21,547 nucleotides of DNA from a virus, in the IMG/VR virus record IMGVR_UViG_3300005098_000189, positions 1 through 21,547 of that record, one strand, 5' to 3'. The notes below the pieces were generated by a model. It had not been told where the DNA came from, did not search any database, and worked only from the letters and a program-made list of their open reading frames with translations. Both the position numbers and the translations under genes were made by a program. Positions 12,455-21,300 of the stretch are shown here, piece by piece. Every line of letters starts with the position of its first letter. The stretch's first letter is position 1.

Positions 12455-12761
12455 TATTTTCTTTCTCCAATTCTTTTAATCTGTCCTTACAAAATTCAAT
12501 CATTTCTTTATATTTATCGGCTATATCTTTTTCTGCTAACTTTTTGCCTTAATTTCAAGTGCTTTTCAGCACTCCTATAAATTTCGTCTATATAAGTCTC
12601 TATTGCTAACTCAACCAATTCTCCTATATCGCCCTATATTCTCTCAATCTCAACAAATTCTTTCTCAGGATGCCTATCCTTCAAAAGTCCACAATTCCTC
12701 TTTTCTTAATTACCTCCATTGTTTTTCCTTCTATTGTTATCCAAATTTTTCCTACTGACAT
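12441..12761 (-). pseudogene. Degraded coiled-coil gene with three lesions
   Basis: ATG 12719 (GAAGGA upstream; a second ATG at 12761) opens MEVIKK. Adding an A to the A4 run at 12701-12704 continues as KRNCGLLKDRHPEKEFVEIE; an in-frame TAG follows at 12634-12636; the frame goes on as GDIGELVELAIETYIDEIYR; removing one A from the A5 run at 12541-12545 leads to KLAEKDIADKYKEMIEFCKD and ends at TAA 12441, overlapping the next start. The corrected protein would be mainly a charged helix. Three separate lesions make decay more likely than a single sequencing error. Confidence 0.6.
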
Positions 12762-12777
12762 CGGTCTATCTTTCTTG

Positions 12778-12993
12778 TTATTCTAGAATTAAAACCTTTA
12801 CTGGTTTCCCTTTATAAATATCATCAAAGTATCTTCTTACTGTAAAGATGTCATGTTCTAGTCTTACCTTCCAGTTAAATTTCAATGAGGCATTTTCATT
12901 TATTTCCATAATATATCCCACCAATTTAGCTAAAGTATCTATCTTAGTTGGTTTTGAGCTATACAAAGAAATTTCAATATTTCTTTCTGCCAT
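12778..12993 (-). CDS. Hypothetical protein (71 aa)
   Basis: The start is ATG 12993 (MAERNIEISLYSSKPTKIDT), 7 nt after GGGAGG and overlapping the upstream stop by one base (TAATG). A strand-helix-strand pattern (NIEISLY, DTLAKLVGYIMEI, KVRLEHDIF) suggests a small alpha/beta fold. The function is unknown. Confidence 0.65.
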   Translation of the reverse strand: MAERNIEISLYSSKPTKIDTLAKLVGYIMEINENASLKFNWKVRLEHDIFTVRRYFDDIYKGKPVKVLILE

Positions 12994-13466
12994 TATATAA
13001 CCTCCCATTTTTTCAATTCGTCTAGTGCTAATTGTAATTCATAAATTAATTTAGGTCTTAGTGTTTTAATTAGTTGGTGTGTGGATAATGGAGCAGTGTA
13101 TAAATGATAATATAATTCAGTTGAGGAAAGTAATAAATTATCTTCTTTAATAGTTGAAATACCTCTTAAATGGCAAGAAATATCATAAGGCACTCTCCAT
13201 GCAAATATTTTAAATGCGATATATTTAATTTTATTAAACCAAATACTGTCTTCTATAAGATAGATGAATGTTTCATTTAATTTTATGGTTAAAGAATATT
13301 TTTGGATAGCTTCCTTGAGCAAACTCAAAATATATTTACAAGTAAATTCTACGCCTTCGGTTAAAGGGTATTCATGAGGCTTGAAATATATAATATCTTT
13401 AAAATATTGGAATACATGAGGACGGTGCTTGTATTGAAACAGATATTGTGTTGCTTCTTCTACCAT
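12993..13466 (-). CDS. Hypothetical protein (157 aa)
   Basis: This is a mostly helical protein beginning MVEEATQYLFQYKHRPHVFQ, rich in Tyr, Phe and Ile, with a C-terminal helix TLRPKLIYELQLALDELKKW. A weak GGA site precedes the ATG. The last codons encode the GGGAGG of the following gene, whose ATG overlaps its stop by 1 nt. No family is recognised. Confidence 0.6.
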   Translation of the reverse strand: MVEEATQYLFQYKHRPHVFQYFKDIIYFKPHEYPLTEGVEFTCKYILSLLKEAIQKYSLTIKLNETFIYLIEDSIWFNKIKYIAFKIFAWRVPYDISCHLRGISTIKEDNLLLSSTELYYHLYTAPLSTHQLIKTLRPKLIYELQLALDELKKWEVI

Positions 13467-13511
13467 CGTTTCTTATCCGTTAAATTGCCCATATTTTTAC
13501 GGTTTGTATTT

Positions 13512-13673
13512 CTATTTGAACATTGGGTCGGGATGTGGCTTATGAATAGTATATACATGAAACACTTCCTCTGTCTCTTTTCTACCTTTTTCATAGGCTT
13601 CTTTAATATTTTCTGCCTCTATGTAGAACTGAATTGTATCTCCATATCCTATTGCTGTAACATTATATGTCAT
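13512..13673 (-). CDS. Hypothetical protein (53 aa)
   Basis: ATG 13673, with AAAGGAGG 7 nt upstream, encodes MTYNVTAIGYGDTIQFYIEA, then a helix (ENIKEAYEKGRKETEEVF) and a strand. The strand-helix-strand arrangement (YNVTAIG, helix, VFHVYTI) suggests a small single-domain fold. About 45 nt without a gene follow it. The function is unknown. Confidence 0.65.
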   Translation of the reverse strand: MTYNVTAIGYGDTIQFYIEAENIKEAYEKGRKETEEVFHVYTIHKPHPDPMFK

Positions 13674-13689
13674 TGTTTACCTCCTTTCA

Positions 13690-14022
13690 TTAGATTGCAT
13701 TGTAATCCTCCCACATATCAATATTAACAATCGTGTAATGCTCATTGTTTTGTTTATCTATGATTTCTTTAAGTCCAATGATGTAAATAGGTATTTTATT
13801 GCCTTCTGGGATGGGTCGGAACTTTGGATGATAAGCTGTATATTCAATCATTTCTCGTGCAAAGTTACATTTTGCATCTATAATGATAAATTTAGAAAAT
13901 AAGGTTTTTAGTTGCTTTAATAGTTCTTTATTTTCTTCATGAATTGCTTTGCGTAATATTTCTGTTGATACATGAAACTTACCAATTTTTAAATATTTTG
14001 TTTGGTGTTCTTTATCATTCAT
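13690..14022 (-). CDS. Hypothetical protein (110 aa)
   Basis: I choose ATG 14022 (MNDKEHQTKYLKIGKFHVST) over ATG 14028, because AGGAG then has normal 7-nt spacing. The middle and end (CNFAREMIEYTAYHPKFRPI, PEGNKIPIYII) resemble, in my recollection, a short domain of small prophage proteins with an 'HPxFRPIPEGxxIPxY' core. No catalytic function is known to me. Confidence 0.6.
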   Translation of the reverse strand: MNDKEHQTKYLKIGKFHVSTEILRKAIHEENKELLKQLKTLFSKFIIIDAKCNFAREMIEYTAYHPKFRPIPEGNKIPIYIIGLKEIIDKQNNEHYTIVNIDMWEDYNAI

Positions 14023-14032
14023 ATTCATACTC

Positions 14033-14491
14033 CTATTTCTGTTCTTGATTAATTACTGTTTCGCTATTTAACCATTCAGCCACATACCCTTTATATTTAA
14101 AAGCCAAGTCCTTGACTTGTTCTTTATTGAGGTCGCCACCATCACGGAATAAGGTATATATAATAGATTCAACTTTAGGATTAAAATAGTGCCATATCTT
14201 TGCAATATGATTTAGATAATGAAAATACTCATAGATATGTTTTTCATTATTCAGGTATTCAAAAACGCCTTCAATATCTTTTGGCCATGAGACCAAATAC
14301 TCTTCTACAATACTTTGCCCTCTTAAAGGATAAGTAAAGACTGTTTTAATCCATCTATGAGTTTCACCCAACGTAACTATTATATCAGGCCCTCTTAAAG
14401 CTGTGATATAATCCCAGAGTGCTTCTTTGCTATGATTTTTACATTCTTCCATAATCTCTATAAAAGTCTTGTCTTTATTTTTCTTGCCCAT
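14033..14491 (-). CDS. Hypothetical protein (152 aa), first gene of unit D
   Basis: This helical protein begins MGKKNKDKTFIEIMEECKNH, with ALWDYITALRGPDIIV near residue 25 and a C-terminal DLAFKYKGYVAEWLNSETV. AAGGAGAGG precedes the ATG. I recall 'xALRGPD' in small phage proteins without assigned role. It is read leftwards from the promoter at 14615-14643, back to back with the structural genes. Confidence 0.65.
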   Translation of the reverse strand: MGKKNKDKTFIEIMEECKNHSKEALWDYITALRGPDIIVTLGETHRWIKTVFTYPLRGQSIVEEYLVSWPKDIEGVFEYLNNEKHIYEYFHYLNHIAKIWHYFNPKVESIIYTLFRDGGDLNKEQVKDLAFKYKGYVAEWLNSETVINQEQK

Positions 14492-14614
14492 TTTCCTCTC
14501 CTTAAATTAATATAGCATGAAGGAGCTGATTGAGTAGTATGACTTTTGTCTTTAGATAGGTTTATTTTGATTAAATCAGGATGGTATGTGCCTTTATTCT
14601 GCACCATTAAGATT

Positions 14615-14643
14615 AAATTATCATGTCATTTCTTATTTGTCAA
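14615..14643 (-). promoter_or_regulatory. Promoter of unit D
   Basis: Leftward -35 TTGACA (14643-14638), 17-nt spacer, -10 TAATTT (14620-14615) preceded by TGA. The -10 is weak, but the extended TG and perfect -35 match the layout at 8066 and 9769. Confidence 0.55.
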
Positions 14644-14651
14644 GACCTAAC

Positions 14652-14680
14652 TTGACTTTTTCCTTGATTTGTGTTAACTT
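14652..14680 (+). promoter_or_regulatory. Candidate promoter of the structural unit
   Basis: TTGACT (14652-14657), 17-nt spacer, TAACTT (14675-14680) preceded by TGT. Transcription would begin about 7 nt later, at or next to ATG 14687, and no Shine-Dalgarno precedes that ATG, so a leaderless message is possible. Confidence 0.4.
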
Positions 14681-14686
14681 TGATAT

Positions 14687-14938
14687 ATGGCAGGAAAGAA
14701 AGCTAAAAAAGACAACAAAGTTTCAAGTAAGCCAAAGCCCATAGTTTCTCCTTCTAAGCCTAAACCTCAATCTCAACCTCAGCCTAGACCGAAGCCTAGA
14801 CCTGTTAAAACATTGGCTGATGCTTTGAATTATCTTAAAGTTTCAAGGAAAGATGTTGCGAGAGTGCATGAGTTTGAAGACCGCTTTCTGATTGATTTGA
14901 AAGTTGGTGGAAGGCAAGTTGTAGAGAAGACAAAATAA
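14687..14938 (+). CDS. Lys/Pro-rich small protein before terminase
   Basis: Residues 1-42 are a low-complexity basic stretch with K-P, Q-P and R-P repeats (KPKPQSQPQPRPKPRPVK). Residues 43-83 form a small folded part (TLADALNYLKVSRKDVARVH then EFEDRFLIDLKVGGRQ). It directly precedes the large terminase, where a small terminase subunit is often encoded, but there is no helix-turn-helix that I can see and 83 aa is short for one. The disordered basic tail could bind DNA. No ribosome-binding site is visible. Confidence 0.6.
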   Translation: MAGKKAKKDNKVSSKPKPIVSPSKPKPQSQPQPRPKPRPVKTLADALNYLKVSRKDVARVHEFEDRFLIDLKVGGRQVVEKTK

Positions 14939-14960
14939 GATAGGGCTTGAGTGGTTAAAG

Positions 14961-16508
14961 GTGATTGAACTTAATTTTAACAGTAGAGGTTTAGCACCGT
15001 CTTTAAGAAAAATTTTTCAAAAAGACCCATTAATTTTTCCTGAGAAAGTTTTGGGAGCTAATCTTTGGGATAAGCAGAAAGAAATTTTTAGAGCTATCTA
15101 TAAGAATGAAAGGGTTGCAGTGCCTGCATGTAATCATGCAAGTAAGACTCATACCGCTGCATGTTTAACTCTTTCATTTCTTTTTACATATTGTCCTTCC
15201 AAAGTTATTACAACTTCGGCTTTAAAAGAGCAAGTTAGGGATGCATTATGGAGTGAGATTAGAACTAGAGTTAGATATGCACGAATACCGTTAATGGAAG
15301 AAAAGCATGTAACAACTATGGGAATAAATTTAGGCCCTGATTGGTATGCTGTGGGCTTAAGACCTCAAGACTCTTCTCAAGAAGCTTTTCAAGGAAGGCA
15401 TAGCCCCAATATATTACTTCTGTTTGATGAGGCATCGGGTATATCTGAGAATATTTGGGAAGCAGCCGAAGGATTAATGACCTCTGCCAATTGTCATTGG
15501 CTTGCACTTGGCAATCCATTTGACCCATTATCTCCATTTGGAGAAGCTTGTAACAGTGATGAATGGGTAACCATTCATATCTCGGCTTATGATACTCCTA
15601 ATGTTAAGGCAGGAAGAAATATTTATCCTCGGTTGATGCCTTGGGATTGGCCTGAGAAAAAGAAAAAGCAGTGGGGTGAAGATAGTGCAAGATACCAAAT
15701 TAGAGTTTTAGGCCAATTTCCTGAAAGAGAAGAAGAAAAGTTAATTCCTTATTCACTTGCAAAACAAGTTTTTGAAAGAAAATATAATCGTTGCACTGAT
15801 GAGACATTGGTAATTGGTCTTGACCCAGCAGGATTAGGAAAAGATAAAACAGTTTGGGTTTTAAGACAAGGCTCATCCATTGTTACAATAAAATGGGTTT
15901 TGAATGCAACGGATGAAGCGATTGGCAGAAGAACTTTAGAGTTAGCAGAGACTTATAGAAGTGCTAACAAACCAACGATTATTAATATAGATGGTGGATG
16001 GGGAAAAGGAATATATGAATATCTTAGAAAACATGGCAATCCTGAAAAAGTAAAGATTAACTTAGTCTTTTTATCCTCCAACCCAGAAAATGATGAAAAT
16101 GAATATTATAATTTAAGAACTCAAGTCGGTTTTAGATTGAAAGAAGCTATAGAAAGAGGATTATGTTTATCTCCTTCAGCTAGGATAGTAAAGGATGCTT
16201 GGCTATCTGATATAACTGCTATAAAAGTCATTGAAGACCCCAGAACTGGAAAAAGAAAATTAGAGAATAAAAGAAAGCTGAAGAAGCGGTTGAAGCGTTC
16301 TCCTGATTTTTTAGATGCTACATTACTTAGCTTTGTTTCAAGTTATAGAACTCCTCCTGCTATGGTAACTGTTTCAGAATTTCAATATAAAGAAGCAAAT
16401 AAAGAAGTGATTGATAATTCTATGTTTCCATCTATGATGCACCAATTCAAGATTAAAAGAAGAAATCCAATATTCTTTTTCAGAAATAATATCAGGAGGT
16501 TTTCATGA
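14961..16508 (+). CDS. Terminase large subunit
   Basis: This 515-aa DNA-packaging motor cuts concatemeric phage DNA and pumps it into proheads. ATPase part: P-loop ACNHASKTHTAA (Lys62, Thr63), Walker B ILLLFDEASG (Asp156, Glu157) and coupling motif LALGNP (about 181-186). RNase H-like nuclease part: Asp288 in VIGLDPAGLGKDKT, Asp344 in INIDGGWGKG, and Asp449/Asp452 in SPDFLDATLLS. Length is normal for the family. The P-loop has Ser where Gly usually precedes the Lys. GTG 14961 is the best start, but its ribosome-binding site (AAAGG) is nearly adjacent, so the true start is uncertain. The end overlaps 16505 as ATGA. Confidence 0.92.
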   Translation: MIELNFNSRGLAPSLRKIFQKDPLIFPEKVLGANLWDKQKEIFRAIYKNERVAVPACNHASKTHTAACLTLSFLFTYCPSKVITTSALKEQVRDALWSEIRTRVRYARIPLMEEKHVTTMGINLGPDWYAVGLRPQDSSQEAFQGRHSPNILLLFDEASGISENIWEAAEGLMTSANCHWLALGNPFDPLSPFGEACNSDEWVTIHISAYDTPNVKAGRNIYPRLMPWDWPEKKKKQWGEDSARYQIRVLGQFPEREEEKLIPYSLAKQVFERKYNRCTDETLVIGLDPAGLGKDKTVWVLRQGSSIVTIKWVLNATDEAIGRRTLELAETYRSANKPTIINIDGGWGKGIYEYLRKHGNPEKVKINLVFLSSNPENDENEYYNLRTQVGFRLKEAIERGLCLSPSARIVKDAWLSDITAIKVIEDPRTGKRKLENKRKLKKRLKRSPDFLDATLLSFVSSYRTPPAMVTVSEFQYKEANKEVIDNSMFPSMMHQFKIKRRNPIFFFRNNIRRFS

Positions 16509-16804
16509 ATAGCGATGATAGGTTATTGAAGATAGTAAAAGAAATGTTAAAAGAAACTATTCAAACTCATGTAGGATATATTCGTAAGGATTTAGAGCGA
16601 TTTGATGGTAATTTTAAGATTTTATTTAGAAAGCATGATGAGACCTTACAGCAAATTGCAAAGCTTAATGCTGCAAAAAATAATCATGAGCAAAGAATTG
16701 GCAAGCTTGAGAATAAAAATCGGGTTAATACATTTATTTCAGGTTTGTTTGGCTTTTTAGGAGGTGTATTTTGGCAAGCCTCAAAATGGTTTTGGAGTAA
16801 ATAA
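16505..16804 (+). CDS. Coiled-coil protein with C-terminal membrane span
   Basis: Of 99 aa, residues 1-75 are helical and charged (heptads around DLERFDGNFKILFRKHDETL), and residues about 76-96 are hydrophobic and aromatic (FISGLFGFLGGVFWQASKWF). This layout resembles XhlA-like holin-accessory proteins, though placement between terminase and portal is unusual for lysis genes. AGGAGG lies 5 nt before the ATG, which overlaps the terminase stop as ATGA. A membrane-bound accessory to assembly or lysis is the inference. Confidence 0.65.
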   Translation: MNSDDRLLKIVKEMLKETIQTHVGYIRKDLERFDGNFKILFRKHDETLQQIAKLNAAKNNHEQRIGKLENKNRVNTFISGLFGFLGGVFWQASKWFWSK

Positions 16805-16821
16805 AATTAAAGGAGGAAAAT

Positions 16822-17040
16822 ATGAAAAGGGCTTACACTGAAATGAGCCAAGAGGCATTTAAAGAAATTTTAAAAGATGCTTTACCTGAAGATGCACGGA
16901 TTTACGGTTTTGAAGTAATACCTAATACAGCAAGTATTCGTATTTATTTCTATTCAGATGAAGCTCCTGATATGCCTGAGGCTACTACAGCAGGCTTCTT
17001 TGTTACAGAGGAAGTGCTTAAAAGATATCGGAGGAAATAA
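16822..17040 (+). CDS. Hypothetical protein between terminase and portal
   Basis: A 72-aa alpha/beta protein begins MKRAYTEMSQEAFKEILKDA and has a strand pair (YGFEVIPNTASIRIYFY). A strong AAAGGAGG precedes the ATG. Its stop TAA is followed immediately by the TTG start of the portal, and its last codons encode the portal's GGAGG site, so translation is coupled. No family is recognised. Confidence 0.7.
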   Translation: MKRAYTEMSQEAFKEILKDALPEDARIYGFEVIPNTASIRIYFYSDEAPDMPEATTAGFFVTEEVLKRYRRK

Positions 17041-18348
17041 TTGCCGTATTTTGTGAAAAAATCAACGCCTAAGCCTACAAGATTTTTTGAAGCCACCAAG
17101 CTTTCTTTACCAGGCGGTGAAGAAACAAAAGAAGAAGATTGGGCTGGGTGGAGAAAAATCTCTGGTGTAGGCTTATTAAGGGAATTACGCACTGATGTAT
17201 TTGTTAAGATGAGTCGTTTAGCCAAATGGCTTTATGACTCAAACCCCTTAGCCAAAAGGATAATTGAATACATCAAGAATTTTGTTGTAGGAGAAGGAAT
17301 TTATTTTGAGACCACCGATAAACGAGTTCAAGAAGTATTAAATGCGTTCTGGTTTGATGATGTAAATAATTGGCCTCTTAAACAGCACGATAGAATTTTG
17401 GAGTTATGTCTTTATGGCGAGTGCATTTGGCCTGTTACAGTAAATCCTGCTAATGGTCATGTAAGATTAGGATACATTGACCCTTTGGAGGTTAAAAAGG
17501 TTGTGCCTCATGAAGAAAATTGTTTGATTTTAGATAAGATTATTTTATATGCTCCTCTCAATAAGAAAAATGGGAAAAAGAGAGAACTCAAGATAATTCG
17601 CAGAGATGAAAATCCCAACAGTGATACTTATGGATACCTTACGGGTGAAACCTTTTTCTTTGCCATTAATAAAGTTTCAAATGCGACTAGAGGTGCGAGT
17701 GATTTATTACCTTTGATAGATTGGATTGACTCTTATGACCAGTTTTTATTCACAAGACTTGAAAGACAAATGAATATCAATAATTTTTGTTGGGATGTAA
17801 CGCTAGAGGGTGCAGATGAGCATGAAATAAAACAATTCCTTGATAATCTACCACCTCCCTCACCTGGAACAATCCGAGCACATAACGAAAAAGTTAAATG
17901 GGATGTGGTTGCTCCTAAGCTTGAAGCAAGAGATGCAAATCAAGAAAGCCGTTTGATAAGAAACCATATTTTAAGTGGTGCAGGTTTCCCACCTTATTAT
18001 TTTGCAGATACAGAAGGAGTAAGGGCGGTTGCTTATGAGCAGGCTTTTCCTACCGAAAAAATGCTTATTACCAGACAAAAATATTTTAAAGCAATGATTG
18101 AATATGTATTTAATTTTGTAATAGACCAAGCAATTCTTCATAAAAGATTACCAAGGAATGTTAATCGTAAGTTTGAAATAATTTTTCCTGAAATCTCATT
18201 AAGAGATATAGAGCGGTTAAGCAGAGCATTTAAAAATATCACCCTATCAATAGAACATTTAAAGCAAAATAATTTAATTTCAGATGAAGAAGCTAAGAAG
18301 ATTATAAGAAACTTATTGAGCCAGATGGGTGTTGATTTAGAGAGATGA
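17041..18348 (+). CDS. Portal protein
   Basis: The 435-aa portal forms the ring at the capsid vertex through which DNA enters and leaves. Supporting features are the N-terminal arm, LAKWLYDSNPLAKRIIEYIK then FVVGEGI (first 90 residues), the central LGYIDPLEV, the clip/wing signature ATRGASDLLPLIDWIDSYDQ (about 217-236), and a helical C-terminus (about 370-435). TTG is the start: GGAGG sits 6 nt upstream and no ATG competes. Length is typical of siphovirus-type portals. It follows the terminase by two small genes, and its stop overlaps the next start as ATGA, placing the large enzyme ORF in the head module. Confidence 0.88.
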   Translation: MPYFVKKSTPKPTRFFEATKLSLPGGEETKEEDWAGWRKISGVGLLRELRTDVFVKMSRLAKWLYDSNPLAKRIIEYIKNFVVGEGIYFETTDKRVQEVLNAFWFDDVNNWPLKQHDRILELCLYGECIWPVTVNPANGHVRLGYIDPLEVKKVVPHEENCLILDKIILYAPLNKKNGKKRELKIIRRDENPNSDTYGYLTGETFFFAINKVSNATRGASDLLPLIDWIDSYDQFLFTRLERQMNINNFCWDVTLEGADEHEIKQFLDNLPPPSPGTIRAHNEKVKWDVVAPKLEARDANQESRLIRNHILSGAGFPPYYFADTEGVRAVAYEQAFPTEKMLITRQKYFKAMIEYVFNFVIDQAILHKRLPRNVNRKFEIIFPEISLRDIERLSRAFKNITLSIEHLKQNNLISDEEAKKIIRNLLSQMGVDLER

Positions 18349-21300
18349 TGCGTATAACCGAACTGCATTTAGAGCAATTTAAGAAAGAAGGGGTTGATTA
18401 CGATATTAAACATGCCAAGACTAGATGGAGAGAGTTACTGGCGGATTTGAGGTATCTTTTCAATAATGCTCTACCAAGGATTTGGAAAGGCGAGAAATGG
18501 GGCGATTGGCAAGAAGAAGATTGTTTAAGATATGGAGGTAGGATTATAGATGCCCTTCGTTCTGTTTATTTTCCTTTAATACCTCCTTCAAAAGACGACC
18601 CAAGATATAATACAAGCTACTGGAAAGCCTATCGTAAGGCTGAAGAAAAAGGCTATATCAAATCTAAACCACCTAAACTAGAAGAAGTATCTGAATGGGA
18701 TAAGAAACGCAAAGATGTAATCAAGACATCTTTAGAAGAAGCAGAAAGAAAAATAGATGGTCTTTATTTAACTTATCCGCATGGAGAGTTATTTTGGACT
18801 AAAGAAAAAACTTTGTTAGTGAAGACTAGAAAGTTTGATTTATCCAAACCTCATTACCTTATTGATGATGGCCTTTGCTATGGAATTATCTCATTCAAAG
18901 AACCTAAACGGATTACTAAAAAGCAATTCTTTACAGAGGATTTAAAGAAAAAACATCGCATTTTAGATACAGAAGCTTGGCAGTGGTGGAGGATGTCAAG
19001 AGACAATGCAGTTGAGCCTGAACTTTGGGCTTATGAGGTTAAAAAATTTGAACCGTTTGAAATACCTAAAAGGGTAAAAATACCAAAAGGCATACAGGTT
19101 ATAGTTGATGCAGATAACATTGAATTTGTAGGAGAAGAAGATGAAGAGAAACCTGCAAGGATTGATTGGCCTACAATGGCTACTAAAGAAGCAAAAACTG
19201 ATTACATTAAATTCTATGGCACTAAAGGATATATAGAAGAGGAGAACGATGAGCATAAATATCATGCCTGTATTTTCTTATCTTTAAATAATACAAATAT
19301 CTTATTAGATTATGGAGAAAAGCATCCTGAAGAAATAAAGGAAAGAATAGATATAATTTTGAACTCGCATTGCCACATTGACCACATTTGTCCTGAAATA
19401 TCAAGCTTTGTTTGTCCTTTATATATATCAAAAGAAACCTTGAACAGAGTAGATTTTTCTTTACCTGAAGATATAAGAATTTATGAAGCCAGAAAAGCAT
19501 TTAGCATTGGTAATATAAAAATCACTACTTATCCAGTTTATCATTCTATTCGTGCTCCTATGCACATTTTTAAGATTGAAACAGATGACCTTGTAATAGG
19601 AGTAATGACTGATTTTTTAGGATTTAGAGATACAGATGATGAAGCATCGTTTTACCCAAATCTAGACATTGTAATAATAGACGGTAGTAGTATTACAAAA
19701 GATTTAAGAAGATGGAAGGAAGACCATAACTTAATATTTGGACATGAAAGTGTAATTCACCAAATTGAGAGAATTAAAGATAAATGTGAAAAAAATCCAA
19801 TAATAATCCTCACTCATATTGGGCGTGAAGGTATAGAATGGGGAGACTTACAAATATTACAATATTTACATGAAAGATTTGCTGGAATGCACATATATGT
19901 TGCCAAGGATGGCAGTGTATTTGACTTAAAAACAAAGCGATTTACTGAAGCATTTAAAGGCGAACAAATCTGTAAAGACATAGTTGCAAATCTTCCTTCT
20001 TTTACATGGATACCTGAATTTACAAGCATTACAGGTTCTACCTTATTTACAAAAGACCATGCACCAAGAGACTTAGATGTAATGTGCAAGGCAGAAGAAA
20101 TAAATGGTAAATGGTATATTCCTGTGGATACATCGTTACTGCTTAAGCTACAACGAGCCTATCAATACGCTACAAAGAAAGTTTTGGGGAAGGCGATTAA
20201 GCCTGAGTTTCCACCTCCAGCGTTAATCGGAGCCAACTGGGCTTCCATTCCTGCTTACGATTTAAAACTTGTCCCCAGAAAAAATTCAGAAGTAAGAAGG
20301 ACAGGCGAAGAAGAATTTGAAGAGAAAGTTTATGGAGTGGATTTTAAAGAAAAGCTAAGATTACGCACCAAATCTAAAGACATTGAAAAGATGGCACAGC
20401 AATCGTTAAAAGAAGACAAAATAAAACCACTTCGTTTCTTTATGCCTCTTAAACCAATACGAGTTCAAGGAAAGCATGGAGAAAGAAATACACCAGAAAG
20501 GCTTGTAGAGTTATTTGAACCTAAGCATTATCCTGTATATAACTCGGTTAAAAGGGATGGCTTTCGCTGTCAATGCCATTTTGATGGAAATAGAGTTGTA
20601 ATTTACTCAGAAGATGGCAATGATATTACAGACCAATTGCCCACTATTGTAGAAGCAACCAAAAAACTCAAAGTCAAATCGGTAATTCTGGATGCTGAAA
20701 TTGAACTATGGGAAGATGGATACCACCATCCAAGAGAAGCAGCCATTGCTAAAATTCATTCCAAGGCAATAGATGATAAGGATTTAATTGCCAATTTATT
20801 TGATTGTGTGTATTTAAATAGTGAAGATTTACATAAAGAGCCATTTGAAAAGAGATGGAAAGCATTAAATTCTCTTGGCGTTAAATATTCAAAAGAAACT
20901 AATTTAAATCCAGAAGAAAAACTTAATATTATTCCCCATATCTTATGTAAAACTCCAAAGGAATTACTTAGGGAAACAGAACGCATGAGAAAGGTTAAAT
21001 CAAGTGAAGGCTGTGTAGCTATTGCCCACAATGCAACTTATCCATTAGATGGTAAACCAGATGACAATTCATTTTGTAAGTTTCACAATAATGTGGTGAT
21101 AAGAGGGATAGTAATTGAACCTGTGCAGACTAAAGTAAGCACGGTATACAATTTGTCTTTTGGTTGTTTAGCAGGTAATCATGAAATATTAAAGAAAGAC
21201 CAGACAGAAGTAGGACCTTATGAAAAAGTTTTAATCATAGGAAGCACTTTTGCTGCACCTTATGTAAAACGAGGTAGTGTAATTGAGGTTGAATGTGAAA

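Larger units (their letters stand above)
14492..14686. promoter_or_regulatory. Divergent control region between unit D and structural genes
   Basis: This 195-nt AT-rich spacer contains no gene. Two promoter-like pairs face away from each other, and their -35 hexamers form an inverted repeat GTCAAG-6 nt-CTTGAC (14639-14656), a possible operator. Confidence 0.6.

Noticed and set aside
12555-12575. Small hairpin AGTGC/GCACT as a terminator
   Set aside because: It lies within the coding remains of the broken gene and is not followed by a T run.
12634-12636. Amber codon read as a sense codon (recoded genetic code)
   Set aside because: TAG is used as a normal stop at 9563 and 13512, and this gene also carries two frameshifts, so decay is simpler.
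18996-19500. Leftward ORFs inside the large fusion gene
   Set aside because: They are antisense shadows of the MBL region, without ribosome-binding sites and with low-complexity Phe/Tyr-rich translations.
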